From a virus, in the IMG/VR virus record IMGVR_UViG_3300006737_000071, positions 1-37,709 of that record: 37,709 bases of DNA; one strand, given 5' to 3'. The notes under the pieces are model-generated. The model ran no database searches. It was not told the origin of the DNA and saw only the letters and a list, made by a program, of their open reading frames with translations. Numbering within the stretch: position 1 is the first letter of the stretch; every line of letters begins with the position of its first letter. A program made the translations under genes and the position numbers. This document shows positions 7,931 to 17,041 of the stretch, in pieces.

Positions 7931-8464
7931 ATGGAAAATAAACAAAACCAGCAGACTAAAGTACCTATTACCAGATTAAATAAATTCTTTGATGATCAAG
8001 ATTTTGATTTAGAAGTTGATTTTGGTAGGGAATATATGGAGGGAGACCTTCATATGTCCGTTGTATTATTTAGTATAGACATTGAAGAAACAGATACTGA
8101 TGATGTCTACAAAGAAGTTAATGCAGAGAATGTTAGATTTTTTCCACCTGTAGAATTATTAGTTAATTTAGAATTAGCGGTCGGTGAAAATGCAACTTAT
8201 AACCCTAATGGGTCATTAAGATATAGAGATTTTGGTAATTTAACATTTAATGTATATGAAAAACAATTACAAGAAAAAGAAGTTGATATTAAATATGGTG
8301 ATTATATTGGATATCGATATACTGAAAGTGATATGAAGTTTTGGGTTGTTGTTAATGATGGTAAAATTAATGCGGACAATGAACATACTATATTTGGTTA
8401 TAAAGGAGCGGTTAGAACAATTGAATGTACTGTTGCCGACCCTAATGAATTTACAGCAATTTAA
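7931..8464 (+). CDS. 14: Neck protein (gp14-like)
   Basis: A 177-residue protein. The pattern FGREYMEGDLHMSVVLFSI near the N-terminus, a middle with FFPPVELLVNLEL, and the C-terminal module IKYGDYIGYRYTESDMKFWVVV match the gp14 neck family, where a small beta-barrel domain follows a GD(Y/I)I strand. T4 gp14 has 256 residues, so this is a shorter version. Together with the gp13-like product it should seal the portal and dock the tail. It is followed after 2 bases by the gp15-like sheath terminator, as in T4, which strengthens the call. The start lies immediately behind a late promoter; no alternative Met occurs before residue 36. Confidence 0.7.
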   Translation: MENKQNQQTKVPITRLNKFFDDQDFDLEVDFGREYMEGDLHMSVVLFSIDIEETDTDDVYKEVNAENVRFFPPVELLVNLELAVGENATYNPNGSLRYRDFGNLTFNVYEKQLQEKEVDIKYGDYIGYRYTESDMKFWVVVNDGKINADNEHTIFGYKGAVRTIECTVADPNEFTAI

Positions 8465-8466
8465 TA

Positions 8467-9597
8467 ATGGGAATACCTAAGAAATTTTTGAAAAACGTAA
8501 AACTAAAGGAACGAGCTCGTAATCACGAGAGGAGATTAGAATTATGGGAAGAAGGATGGAATGCTAGTGGTACTTTTGTACCTAAAGGTGTTTTATATGA
8601 AGATATGGATAGGGATTTTATTAAATTCGTGGAAGAAGACCTAATTTTAACTTTAGATGGTAAAAGAGTTCCTGTATTTTTTTTAACAATACAAAGATGG
8701 GCTGAATTTGCAAGAACGTGGCAATTTACAGATAAGGATAGAAATGTACAAATTCCATTTGTTACGATAGTTAGACAACCAGACATACAATTTGGAACAA
8801 ATCCAGTTACTCAATATACAATACCACAAAAACAAAGATTTGACTATATGAAAGTTCCCAACTACGATGGTGACTCAGTAGGTGTTGATGTTTATAAAAT
8901 TCCCCAACCTATAGCTGTTAATCTAACATATGAAGTTAGATTCTTTTCGTATAGAATGAGAGAGATAAACAAGTTTAATAAAATTGTAATGCAAGCTTTC
9001 CAGTCAAGACAAAAATACATTAATTGTAACGGACACTATTTTCCAATTATATTAGAAAGTATTGGAGATGAAAGTACAATAGATCAGTTTGAACAAAAAA
9101 GATTCTATGTCCAAAGTTTTGAAATGCAACTATTAGGTTATATTATGGATGAAGATGATTATGAAGTTACACCGGCTATTAAAAGAGTTGTTACTTTATT
9201 TGAAACAGAACCACAAGTAGTACCTAGTCTTAATGTAACAGACGGATTAGATTCTGGAAGAAATACAGAAGAATATGACATAACAATGTTTTGGGAAGTT
9301 GGTATGTCAGACAATTTCCCTGGTATAACCACACTATCAAATCCAGTTAAAGTAACAAGTAGTGCTTTACTTACCACAGCCACTCTTCAAAATGTCAGAG
9401 ATTGTGAAACGATAAATAGTGATTGTAGTGCTCATAGTCCTAAAATTTACATTAGTACGGATAATGGGGTTAGTTTTATGGGTCAACCATTACCAATACA
9501 AGTATTACCAGATTATCTACTTTATTTTAATGGATTAGTAATAGATGAAGAACAGGACGCTAGTGTAACTCTACGTGGTTACATAAATAAAATCTAA
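8467..9597 (+). CDS. 15: Tail sheath terminator/stabiliser (gp15-like)
   Basis: A 376-residue protein. Residues 75-225 fit the gp15 family: a strand with RVPVFFLTIQRWAEFARTW, a VPNYDG-type loop, then PQPIAVNLTYEVRFFSYRMR and a helix with NKFNKIVMQAFQSRQ, followed by YFPIILESIGD. gp15 forms a hexameric ring that caps tube and sheath and binds the neck. T4 gp15 has 272 residues; here residues 240-376 form an extra strand-rich C-terminal domain with two Cys (residues about 310-318), possibly an Ig-like decoration. It follows the gp14-like gene by 2 bases. Its stop overlaps by 3 bases the stop of the small minus-strand gene behind it. Confidence 0.75.
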   Translation: MGIPKKFLKNVKLKERARNHERRLELWEEGWNASGTFVPKGVLYEDMDRDFIKFVEEDLILTLDGKRVPVFFLTIQRWAEFARTWQFTDKDRNVQIPFVTIVRQPDIQFGTNPVTQYTIPQKQRFDYMKVPNYDGDSVGVDVYKIPQPIAVNLTYEVRFFSYRMREINKFNKIVMQAFQSRQKYINCNGHYFPIILESIGDESTIDQFEQKRFYVQSFEMQLLGYIMDEDDYEVTPAIKRVVTLFETEPQVVPSLNVTDGLDSGRNTEEYDITMFWEVGMSDNFPGITTLSNPVKVTSSALLTTATLQNVRDCETINSDCSAHSPKIYISTDNGVSFMGQPLPIQVLPDYLLYFNGLVIDEEQDASVTLRGYINKI

Positions 9598-9767
9598 TCA
9601 TCATATAAGTCATCTTTTTTATTGTAACGAATATTAGAACAAGTTTGTCTAATTAACTTTTCTACAAAGGCAAACATTTTTAGACCATTCTTTTCACAAT
9701 AACTTTTTAATATAGAATGAGTCTTAGTGTCGATTTTAAGGTTTTTATTACGTTTTAGTTTATCCAT
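9594..9767 (-). CDS. Small ribbon-helix-helix-like protein, probable DNA-binding regulator
   Basis: A 57-residue frame on the minus strand, starting MDKLKRNKNLKIDTKTHS. The pattern is a basic N-terminal arm, a short strand (NLKIDT, residues 9-14), helix A (KTHSILKSYCEKNG, 15-28) and helix B (KMFAFVEKLIRQTC, 30-43), then a charged tail. This is the layout of dimeric ribbon-helix-helix repressors such as Arc or CopG, in which the strand pair enters the DNA major groove. Three copies of a half-site lie just before its start (9777-9807), as expected for an autoregulated repressor. The stop overlaps the gp15-like stop, and the gene points away from the sheath operon. Structure call is by eye; size and context support it. 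Confidence 0.7.
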   Translation of the reverse strand: MDKLKRNKNLKIDTKTHSILKSYCEKNGLKMFAFVEKLIRQTCSNIRYNKKDDLYDD

Positions 9768-9776
9768 ATATAAATA

Positions 9777-9807
9777 AGTATGAAAAAAGTATGATTCTTT
9801 TCATACT
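9777..9807. promoter_or_regulatory. Operator-like array of AGTATGA half-sites
   Basis: Three half-sites in 31 bases: AGTATGAA at 9777, AGTATGAT at 9788 (11 bases on, one helical turn), and inverted TTTTCATACT at 9798-9807. Site 1 and site 3 make a perfect 10-base inverted repeat with an 11-base spacer; sites 2 and 3 make a 7-base one. The array lies between the ribbon-helix-helix-like gene and the sheath promoter. Confidence 0.55.
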
Positions 9808-9845
9808 AGACATAAAAACCCTTCGTACTTTGCTAAAAGCAAGAG

Positions 9846-9853
9846 TATTTATT
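9846..9853 (+). promoter_or_regulatory. Late promoter TATTTATT of the sheath operon
   Basis: TATTTATTATAAA lies 43 bases before the first sheath ATG, leaving an unusually long, A-rich leader of about 37 bases. A short hairpin (stem TTTGCT / AGCAAG around loop AAA, 9831-9845) stands just before it. Confidence 0.6.
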
Positions 9854-9896
9854 ATAAAACCAAAGAATAATAAAAAATTATAAAAAAGAGTAAAAC

Positions 9897-12728
9897 ATGG
9901 CAAATCAAGTAGTAGTATCACCAGGAGTTTATACATCAGAGAAGGACCTTTCGTTTGTTGCTTCTAGTGTTGGTATAACACGTTTAGGTATGGCGGGTGA
10001 AACATATAGAGGACCTGCGAACCAACCAATATTCGTAGGAGACTATGATACATATAAAACATATTTTGGACCACAAAAAACAGAACAATATTGTTTATCA
10101 CAACCTTGTGCAGCGGGTTCAACAAAACACCCAAGATATGAAGCAACATATATAGCTAGAGCTTATTTAAGTGAGTCAAATAATTTATGGACTACACGTA
10201 TATTAGGTAGTACAGGTTATGATGCAACAGAGGGTTTAGTAATTAATTTAGGTATTGGTACAACTAATACTGGTGCGGCAGGACAACAAGTACAGTCAAC
10301 AAGAAGACTGTCAGCAACAACGGCTTGTGTAATTAGAGCTAGAAAATATTACGGGGCGTCAACATTCAATCAACCAAATATTCATATTGGTGTAGTACCA
10401 ACACAAGGTTTTGACACTTACGCTAATAACGCAGCTTCACCTACATACGCAGCTAATGGATTTATGATTGGTGGTAGTGGTACGGCAGGAGCATTAATCG
10501 CAGGAGGTGCGTGGGCAAATGCAACAGGAGACTTTACAATCGCAGCTAAAAGACAAGCTTTCGCAGGTGTAGGTGCAGCAGACGATAGATACTTAGTTAG
10601 TTTTAACCCAAATAGTAATAACTATATTACAAAAGTTCTTGGAACTAATCCTTACTATGACCAAAACAACCCAGACCAAAGACTTTACGTTGAACAAATT
10701 TATATTAACGCAGTTAAACAAATGGGTAAAGAATGGGGTGGTTCAGCGGCTAACAACTATTTAGATGTTATTGAAGATATGTCGTTCTTTAATCTACAAA
10801 CTACTTGGAAAAACTATACGGACACTTGGCAACCAACAGCAACACCAGATGGACCACAAACTCCGTGGATTTATTCTGAGGTTAGAGGTACTGAAATAGT
10901 TAAATTATTTAGACTTATTCTAATATCAGATGGTGATACAGCTAACGACTTCTTAAAATTCTCAATTCTTAACATAGACATTGATAATAAAACATTTGAT
11001 ATTGCGATTAGAGCTTATGGAGATTCTGACGCTAAACAAGTGATATACGAACAATATAAAAATATAAGTCTTAACCCTATCAGTCAAAATTATATAGGTA
11101 AGAAAATTGGTACATTAAACGGAGAGTACGCATTAAGATCACGTTATATAATGGTTGATATTGATGAAAATTGTCCAGTAGATGCAGTACCTGCGGGTTA
11201 TGAAGGATATCCAACAACAAATTCTTCAGGTAACTTTGGTAACTTAAGTGGAAGAACTCAATCTCAAGGAACAGGTGCGGCTGACGGATTAGCACTTCAC
11301 TCAAGAGTAGAACCTTTTGCTTATTATAATGTTTCTTATGATTTAGTTGCTGATAATATCAGAAAGACTTATCTAGGTTTAGGAAGTAAAATGGGTTGGG
11401 ACCAAGATATGTTCGATTATCATGGGTGTGCGACTAACGGTACAAACTCAGGTGGAGACAGAACATTATGTGCGGCGGCTTGGTCAGGTAAAACTTATGG
11501 TTTCCATATGGATACTAGAGCTTCTGGTAGCACATTCTTACAAAATACAAATGCTGGAGATTACAGAGTATGGTTCTCAGGTTCTGTTGGAACTTTCCCA
11601 TTCTATGCAACTTCATCACAATATACTGTAAACGGATATTACGGACCTAATAGTTCAAATTCAGCAACATCGGCTAAAAATGTTTACTATAATAAAAAAT
11701 ATAGAAAATTCACTGTATTCCCTTATGGGGGACATGATGGATGGGAACCATATAGGTCAGTACGTAGTAATACGGATTTATGGAAAGAAAACGCAACTTA
11801 TTACACTGCGGGATACGGTTCAGGAGCAACAGCAGTAGCGGCTTCAGGAGACTTCCAGTTTAATAAAACTTCTGATTGGTACGCTTTCCAAACAGCTATT
11901 CATAAATTTGCTAATCCAGAAGAAACTGATATAAATCTATTTGCAAGCCCAGGTATTGATTATACTAATAACTTAACTTTAGTTAACGATACTATTGAAA
12001 TGGTTGAAGATGATAGAGCAGATTCTTTATATATTGTTACATCACAAAACTATAAAGACCAAGGAGTTGAAAATGCAGTTGACGCTTTAGATGACGCAGA
12101 CATTAATAGTAATTATGTGGCAACATATTGGCCTTGGATACAATACAATGATACAGAAAATAACGTTAGACTATATTTACCACCAACTTGTGAAGTATTA
12201 AGAAATATGGCAATTACTGATAATGTTGCTTTCCCATGGTTTGCGACAGCAGGTTATAACAGAGGAATTGTTAAGGCTAACAAGGTAAGAAAAAATCTGA
12301 CACAAGATGATAGAGATGATTTATATGAAGCTAGGATTAATCCAATTGCGACATTTACAGCAACAGGACCTGTTATTTGGGGTAATAAGACCTTACAAAC
12401 AGCAATGTCTGCACTTGATAGAATTAATGTTAGAAGATTACTTCTTAGAGCAAGAAAATTAGTATCAGCAGTTGCGGTTAGATTAATATTTGAACAAAAT
12501 GACGAAATAGTAAGACAAGAATTCTTAAGTTTAGTTAATCCGATTCTTGAAGATATCAGAAGAGATAGAGGTTTAACAGACTTTAAGGTGGTTCTTTCTA
12601 ACGACCCAGAAGAAATTGATCAAAACAAGTTGACAGGTAAGATTTTTATTAAACCAACTCGTTCATTAGAGTTTATTGAAATAGAATTTAATATTACACC
12701 TACCGCTACAAGTTTTGATGATATATAA
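9897..12728 (+). CDS. 18: Tail sheath protein A (gp18-like)
   Basis: A 943-residue contractile sheath subunit. The N-terminus (VSPGVYTSEKDLSF, then RGPANQPIFVGDYDTYKTYFG) is the linker arm and first domain of the gp18 family. The last 259 residues, from PGIDYTNNLTLVN (residue 685) onward, hold the conserved core, including TYWPW, FPWFATAGYNRG, LNPIA-type NPIATF, RRLLL and the final LTGKIFIKPTRSLEFIE strand. The polymer surrounds the tube and shortens on infection. T4 gp18 has 659 residues; the excess lies in the surface-exposed middle. It is followed after 24 bases by a longer paralogue with the same ends. The start is preceded by a late promoter and an A-rich leader. Confidence 0.95.
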   Translation: MANQVVVSPGVYTSEKDLSFVASSVGITRLGMAGETYRGPANQPIFVGDYDTYKTYFGPQKTEQYCLSQPCAAGSTKHPRYEATYIARAYLSESNNLWTTRILGSTGYDATEGLVINLGIGTTNTGAAGQQVQSTRRLSATTACVIRARKYYGASTFNQPNIHIGVVPTQGFDTYANNAASPTYAANGFMIGGSGTAGALIAGGAWANATGDFTIAAKRQAFAGVGAADDRYLVSFNPNSNNYITKVLGTNPYYDQNNPDQRLYVEQIYINAVKQMGKEWGGSAANNYLDVIEDMSFFNLQTTWKNYTDTWQPTATPDGPQTPWIYSEVRGTEIVKLFRLILISDGDTANDFLKFSILNIDIDNKTFDIAIRAYGDSDAKQVIYEQYKNISLNPISQNYIGKKIGTLNGEYALRSRYIMVDIDENCPVDAVPAGYEGYPTTNSSGNFGNLSGRTQSQGTGAADGLALHSRVEPFAYYNVSYDLVADNIRKTYLGLGSKMGWDQDMFDYHGCATNGTNSGGDRTLCAAAWSGKTYGFHMDTRASGSTFLQNTNAGDYRVWFSGSVGTFPFYATSSQYTVNGYYGPNSSNSATSAKNVYYNKKYRKFTVFPYGGHDGWEPYRSVRSNTDLWKENATYYTAGYGSGATAVAASGDFQFNKTSDWYAFQTAIHKFANPEETDINLFASPGIDYTNNLTLVNDTIEMVEDDRADSLYIVTSQNYKDQGVENAVDALDDADINSNYVATYWPWIQYNDTENNVRLYLPPTCEVLRNMAITDNVAFPWFATAGYNRGIVKANKVRKNLTQDDRDDLYEARINPIATFTATGPVIWGNKTLQTAMSALDRINVRRLLLRARKLVSAVAVRLIFEQNDEIVRQEFLSLVNPILEDIRRDRGLTDFKVVLSNDPEEIDQNKLTGKIFIKPTRSLEFIEIEFNITPTATSFDDI

Positions 12729-12752
12729 CATAGATTAAAACTTTTAATATAA

Positions 12753-15700
12753 ATGGCGAATCAAGTTTCATTGTCTCCAGGAGTATATATTTCTGAAAGA
12801 GAACTTACATTTAGTACACCAACTGTAGGAGCTACAACTTTAGCTACTGTGGGTGAGACCTTAAGAGGTCCGGCTCAACAACCTATTTTTGTACAATCAT
12901 ATGATGAATATAAAACCTATTTTGGTGGACTAGACACAACAATCTTTTCAGGGACATCAATCCCAAAATACGAACAATCTTATATTGCTAAAGGATTCCT
13001 AAGTGAATCCAACTCCCTATTTGCGGTTAGACCTTTAGGTTACGCCGGATATAACGCAGGTAACGCTTGGAACCTAATTGTAAGTTATGTACCAAATTAT
13101 GATAATGTAATGAGGGCATATGGAGGTGGATGTACGGCTGGACAATGTGGTGAAGTAAGTGCCAATCAATTTGGGGGAACAGGAATACCAATGTTAGATC
13201 CAGATGGTAATGCAATAAGTTCAACAGTACCATCAATATATGCAGGGGCTGGACCAGCCGCTCAACCAGGTATGTTAAGTGGAGGAACTTGGGGTTATTT
13301 AATGTCTGATAACAATGAAGGATATGTAAATGGGGCACAATTTACAAATGCAGATGCGGCAGGTGCCGGTCAAGGATATATGTTCGATTATCCTTCATCA
13401 CAATCAATGATGATAATTTATTCTGCTGACACTTATGGTGGACCAGGAAGAATGGTTTTAACTGGTAGTACTGGAGGTAACTGGCACACACAAGGAGGTA
13501 AACCTTGGGTATCAGGTATATTACCTTACCCAATGAATTTAATGAGTGGACAAACATTTGTTATCACATCAAATGAATCTACAGGAGGTGCTAGAAGTAT
13601 TGCAGGTACATTACAAACAAATGGTCAAAATGGTTTTGAAGTACCAAGAGTTATGTCTCAAACAAATGCAACAACTTACCCGAATATTAATTGGGGACCA
13701 GCAGTTTCTGTATATGACCCAGCAGATACTTCAGAATCACCTTTATCACCAACTAAATTAATACATGCGGGAGATGACGGAACCAGAGACATACAACCAA
13801 TAGGTTACCCAGCTACAGGATACACAGTAGAATTTAACTGGAAATTTGGTAATCATATTGGATACCATACTGGGGGTACTACAGGTTGGACTGCACAAAC
13901 CTCTGGTACAGTTTACACTTGGAGTGGAAAAACTCAAGAAATGGTAGTTGCCACATTAAGAAGTAGAGGAAAATATGCAGGAGATGTATTCTCTGCAAAT
14001 GTTGCGGGAGATCTAAATCCTCCAGGTGTTACAGATTTCCAATCACCTTCATTTGGTGTTAGAAATACTGTATGTGACGGTACTGTGGCTACATGTCCGG
14101 AACCAAGAATTGTTGATATTAATACAACTAACTATAAACAAGATTTTTATCTTTCTGGTTATACTAACACAACAGGGGGTAATTTTAATTATGAAGTTAA
14201 TTTAGACGCCAATTCACAAAAATATATAACAAAAGTTTTAGGTACCAAAAAATTTGATAAAAACACTCATATGTGGGTGGAAGAAAATTATCCTAATACT
14301 TTAAGCCAATTAGCAGCGTCTGCTGTTACGGTTTCTAATCTTAGATTTGGACAGGTAGGTAGTAATATATCAGCAGGGGCATCCTTTTCAGATTATACTG
14401 AAGATTGGCAACCATTAGGTGCAGTTGAGGGACCAGCTACACCTTATATTGTTTCAGAAATAAGAGGTGAAAATATATTTAGATTATTTAGATGTATTTT
14501 AATAGCTGATGGAAACACAGCAAATAACTCAGTTAAAATATCAATCCAAGATATTGATGTTAATAATAAAACTTTTACATTAACAGTAAGAGAATTTTCT
14601 GACACAGATACAAATCAAAGAATAATAGAAGCTTATACCCAATGTACCCTTAATCCAGAAAGTCAAAATTATATAGGTAAGAAAATTGGTACAGAAAACG
14701 GAGAATATGCGGTTAGGTCAAAATACATAATGTTAGAGTTTGATGAAAACTGTCCATTAGATGCTTTACCAGCAGGGTTTGAAGGTTATTTAATTAGAAA
14801 TTACAGTGGGTCTACATATGCAGACACTACATATATGAATCCACCACTAGAGGCAACTATAACAGAACCATCTGGTTGGTATGGTAATATTGCAGCTAAA
14901 CCATTTTATAACTTAAAATATGATATTGTTGCGGATGATATAAAAAAGACATATTTAGGATGGTCCTCAAAAACAGGTATTGACCAAGACTATGTGGACT
15001 ATAAAGGTTTGAATGGTACTTTAACACAAACATCACCATATAAATGTAGTGCAAACGGTACGTTATGGACCGGTAAAACAAAAGGTTTCCACTTTGATAA
15101 AAGAGTTTCAGGTTTAACATCTAGTGATGTCGTACAATACAATGTAGGTTCTTATAATTTCTATACTAGTGGAAATACACTACTTGGAGATGTTGGTAAT
15201 TATTATACAAATAAAGATTATCTTAAGTTTACAGTATTACCTTATGGAGGACATGATGGATGGGACGAATACAGAATAACTAGAACCAACAGTGATTTAT
15301 ATGTAATAGGTAAAACAAATTATAATACATTTTGGTATAACCAAAGTTTCACCAATATAAGTTGTGAGGTCACAGATTACTATGCTTATTTTGATGCAAT
15401 GAGAAAGTTATCTAATCCTGAGGAAACACCTAGTAGTTTATTTACTACTCCAGGTATTGATTATACCAATAACTTAACTCTAGTCAATAAAGCTATTCAA
15501 ATGATAGAAAATGATAAAGGAGACTCACTTTATGTAGTAACCTCATCTAACCCAGCTAATCAAACTGTTGACGGGGCAATAACAAATTTAGAAAATGCAG
15601 CGTTAAGTAGTAATTATGTAGCAACATATTGGCCTTGGACTAGATATAAAGATACTGAGAATAATGTTAGACTTTATATGCCACCAACAACAGATGTGGT

Positions 15701-16232
15701 AAGAAATATGGCAAGAACAGATAATATTTCTTTCCCATGGTTTGCAACAGCTGGTTACAGTAGAGGTATGATGAATGTGGATAGAGCTAGAATTAAACTA
15801 ACACAAATAAACAGAGACGATTTATACGAATCAAGACTTAACCCAATCGCAACATTTAATGGGGTAGGTGTTGTTATATGGGGACAAAAAACCTTACAAA
15901 CAACAACTTCAGCTTTAGATAGAGTTAATGTTAGAAGATTATTATTGTACTTAAAAACTAGAATTAAAGATGTTGCAATACAACTATTATTCGAACAAAA
16001 TGACGATATAGTAAGACAACAATTCCTAACTCTAATCAACCCAATTTTAGAAGATGTAAGAAGAGATAGAGGTTTGAACGATTTCCAAGTTAGACTTAGT
16101 GATACGGCAACAGAACTAGATACTAATAAGTTAACAGGTAAAATATTCATAAAACCAACTAAAACACTAGAATTTATCGAAGTAGAATTTAACATTACAC
16201 CATCTAGTGTTTCATTTAATGATATAGGTTAA
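12753..16232 (+). CDS. 18: Tail sheath protein B (gp18-like, enlarged paralogue)
   Basis: A second complete sheath subunit of 1159 residues. It shares the N-terminal arm (SPGVYISERELTF) and a C-terminal core of equal length (259 residues from PGIDYTNNLTLVN, residue 901) with its neighbour, and both share YITKVLGT and IGKKIGT blocks in the middle. The YITKVLGT block is near residue 242 in A but near 489 in B, so B carries about 245 additional residues between roughly residues 120 and 489, rich in Gly, Ala, Ser, Thr, Tyr and Trp. That suggests an extra domain on the tail surface. The gene is intact, with no frameshift, and has no promoter of its own visible, so it is probably co-transcribed with A. 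Whether both enter the same sheath is unknown. Confidence 0.95.
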   Translation: MANQVSLSPGVYISERELTFSTPTVGATTLATVGETLRGPAQQPIFVQSYDEYKTYFGGLDTTIFSGTSIPKYEQSYIAKGFLSESNSLFAVRPLGYAGYNAGNAWNLIVSYVPNYDNVMRAYGGGCTAGQCGEVSANQFGGTGIPMLDPDGNAISSTVPSIYAGAGPAAQPGMLSGGTWGYLMSDNNEGYVNGAQFTNADAAGAGQGYMFDYPSSQSMMIIYSADTYGGPGRMVLTGSTGGNWHTQGGKPWVSGILPYPMNLMSGQTFVITSNESTGGARSIAGTLQTNGQNGFEVPRVMSQTNATTYPNINWGPAVSVYDPADTSESPLSPTKLIHAGDDGTRDIQPIGYPATGYTVEFNWKFGNHIGYHTGGTTGWTAQTSGTVYTWSGKTQEMVVATLRSRGKYAGDVFSANVAGDLNPPGVTDFQSPSFGVRNTVCDGTVATCPEPRIVDINTTNYKQDFYLSGYTNTTGGNFNYEVNLDANSQKYITKVLGTKKFDKNTHMWVEENYPNTLSQLAASAVTVSNLRFGQVGSNISAGASFSDYTEDWQPLGAVEGPATPYIVSEIRGENIFRLFRCILIADGNTANNSVKISIQDIDVNNKTFTLTVREFSDTDTNQRIIEAYTQCTLNPESQNYIGKKIGTENGEYAVRSKYIMLEFDENCPLDALPAGFEGYLIRNYSGSTYADTTYMNPPLEATITEPSGWYGNIAAKPFYNLKYDIVADDIKKTYLGWSSKTGIDQDYVDYKGLNGTLTQTSPYKCSANGTLWTGKTKGFHFDKRVSGLTSSDVVQYNVGSYNFYTSGNTLLGDVGNYYTNKDYLKFTVLPYGGHDGWDEYRITRTNSDLYVIGKTNYNTFWYNQSFTNISCEVTDYYAYFDAMRKLSNPEETPSSLFTTPGIDYTNNLTLVNKAIQMIENDKGDSLYVVTSSNPANQTVDGAITNLENAALSSNYVATYWPWTRYKDTENNVRLYMPPTTDVVRNMARTDNISFPWFATAGYSRGMMNVDRARIKLTQINRDDLYESRLNPIATFNGVGVVIWGQKTLQTTTSALDRVNVRRLLLYLKTRIKDVAIQLLFEQNDDIVRQQFLTLINPILEDVRRDRGLNDFQVRLSDTATELDTNKLTGKIFIKPTKTLEFIEVEFNITPSSVSFNDIG

Positions 16233-16237
16233 AGATT

Positions 16238-17014
16238 ATGAGTAGGAGATTATTATTTGAAATAACAATGAGGGCCTACAGTTTTGACTGGGATGACAAT
16301 ATTCTACATATGCCAACTATGGTACATATGGAAAAAAAAGTTGGTAATAATTGGGAAAAAATAAAAATTACCACATCTGAATACGCTGAAGTTAAGGGGG
16401 AACCAAATTATAGATACCCAGATGAGGATATAAGAAAGGCTTTTGTTGAGTTTGATGACAATGATTTATTTTTAGACAATGTTAGTGAAAGTTTAAGGAA
16501 TAAAGACTTTGCGCCGAGTTTTGAAGATTTTAAGGAAGCTTTAATAGATGCAAAAACAATATCTATCATTACGGCACGACCAACATCGCCAGAGACCATT
16601 AAAAAAGGTATTTTAATGGTAATTGACGAAGTATTTACTCCAGAAGAAAAGGAGGAAATGATAGAAAATATAGAAGATAACTTTGATTTTGAGGGAGAGG
16701 ATGTCATAAAAAAGTATATAGATTCTAATTATTATTATCCAGTGTCTTTTAGAAATAGAACTACTGACATTAAGAAAGGTAAAACAAATGCATTAGATAA
16801 TTTTGTTATGAATGTTAAAAAATCTTTTGAAAAAATGGATAAAACTAAATATAATAAAATGGCTATAGGTTATAGTGATGACGATCTTGAAAACATTGAG
16901 GGAGTGATAGAAAAAATAGAAAAAGAACTTTCTAAAGAGTATCCAGACATTAAGTTTTATGTTTATGATACTTCTGAAAAGGGTAAAAATAAATTAATAG
17001 TACATACTACTTAA
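16238..17014 (+). CDS. HAD-superfamily hydrolase (phosphatase-like)
   Basis: A 258-residue protein with haloacid-dehalogenase signatures: motif I YSFDWDDNIL (nucleophile Asp17 and Asp19), motif II IITARPTSPET (Thr112), and a late acidic motif IGYSDDDLENIEG (Asp214-216) that would bind magnesium. HAD enzymes of this sort remove phosphate from nucleotides, nucleic acid ends or small molecules; the substrate here cannot be told. It starts 5 bases after sheath B and is followed by a new late promoter, so it is a late gene. An alternative start at 16268 (MRAYSFDW) would put motif I at the extreme N-terminus, as is common in the family, and may be the true one. Confidence 0.85.
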   Translation: MSRRLLFEITMRAYSFDWDDNILHMPTMVHMEKKVGNNWEKIKITTSEYAEVKGEPNYRYPDEDIRKAFVEFDDNDLFLDNVSESLRNKDFAPSFEDFKEALIDAKTISIITARPTSPETIKKGILMVIDEVFTPEEKEEMIENIEDNFDFEGEDVIKKYIDSNYYYPVSFRNRTTDIKKGKTNALDNFVMNVKKSFEKMDKTKYNKMAIGYSDDDLENIEGVIEKIEKELSKEYPDIKFYVYDTSEKGKNKLIVHTT

Positions 17015-17033
17015 ATAATTTTATATTTCGATA

Positions 17034-17041
17034 TATTTATA
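17034..17041 (+). promoter_or_regulatory. Late promoter TATTTATA of the tail tube gene
   Basis: TATTTATAGATG, 41 bases before the ATG at 17083, giving an A-rich leader of about 35 bases, similar to the arrangement before sheath A. Long leaders seem to mark the two most abundant tail proteins. Confidence 0.65.

Noticed and set aside
9769-9776. TATAAATA on the plus strand, the exact T4 late promoter, or TATTTATA on the minus strand
   Set aside because: On the minus strand it ends 1 base before the regulator ATG, so it cannot make a translatable transcript in the usual way; on the plus strand it has the orientation opposite to all other late promoters here. Left undecided, not annotated as a promoter.
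13027-13338. Minus-strand open frames of 60-146 residues within the sheath, hub and HAD genes
   Set aside because: They are complementary shadows of strongly supported plus-strand genes, with biased composition (Leu/His/Tyr or Ser/Ile-rich) and no promoter or family signature.
9897-16232. Tandem sheath genes as a sequencing or assembly duplication
   Set aside because: The two copies differ throughout in DNA and protein, and by about 245 residues in the middle, so they are true diverged paralogues.
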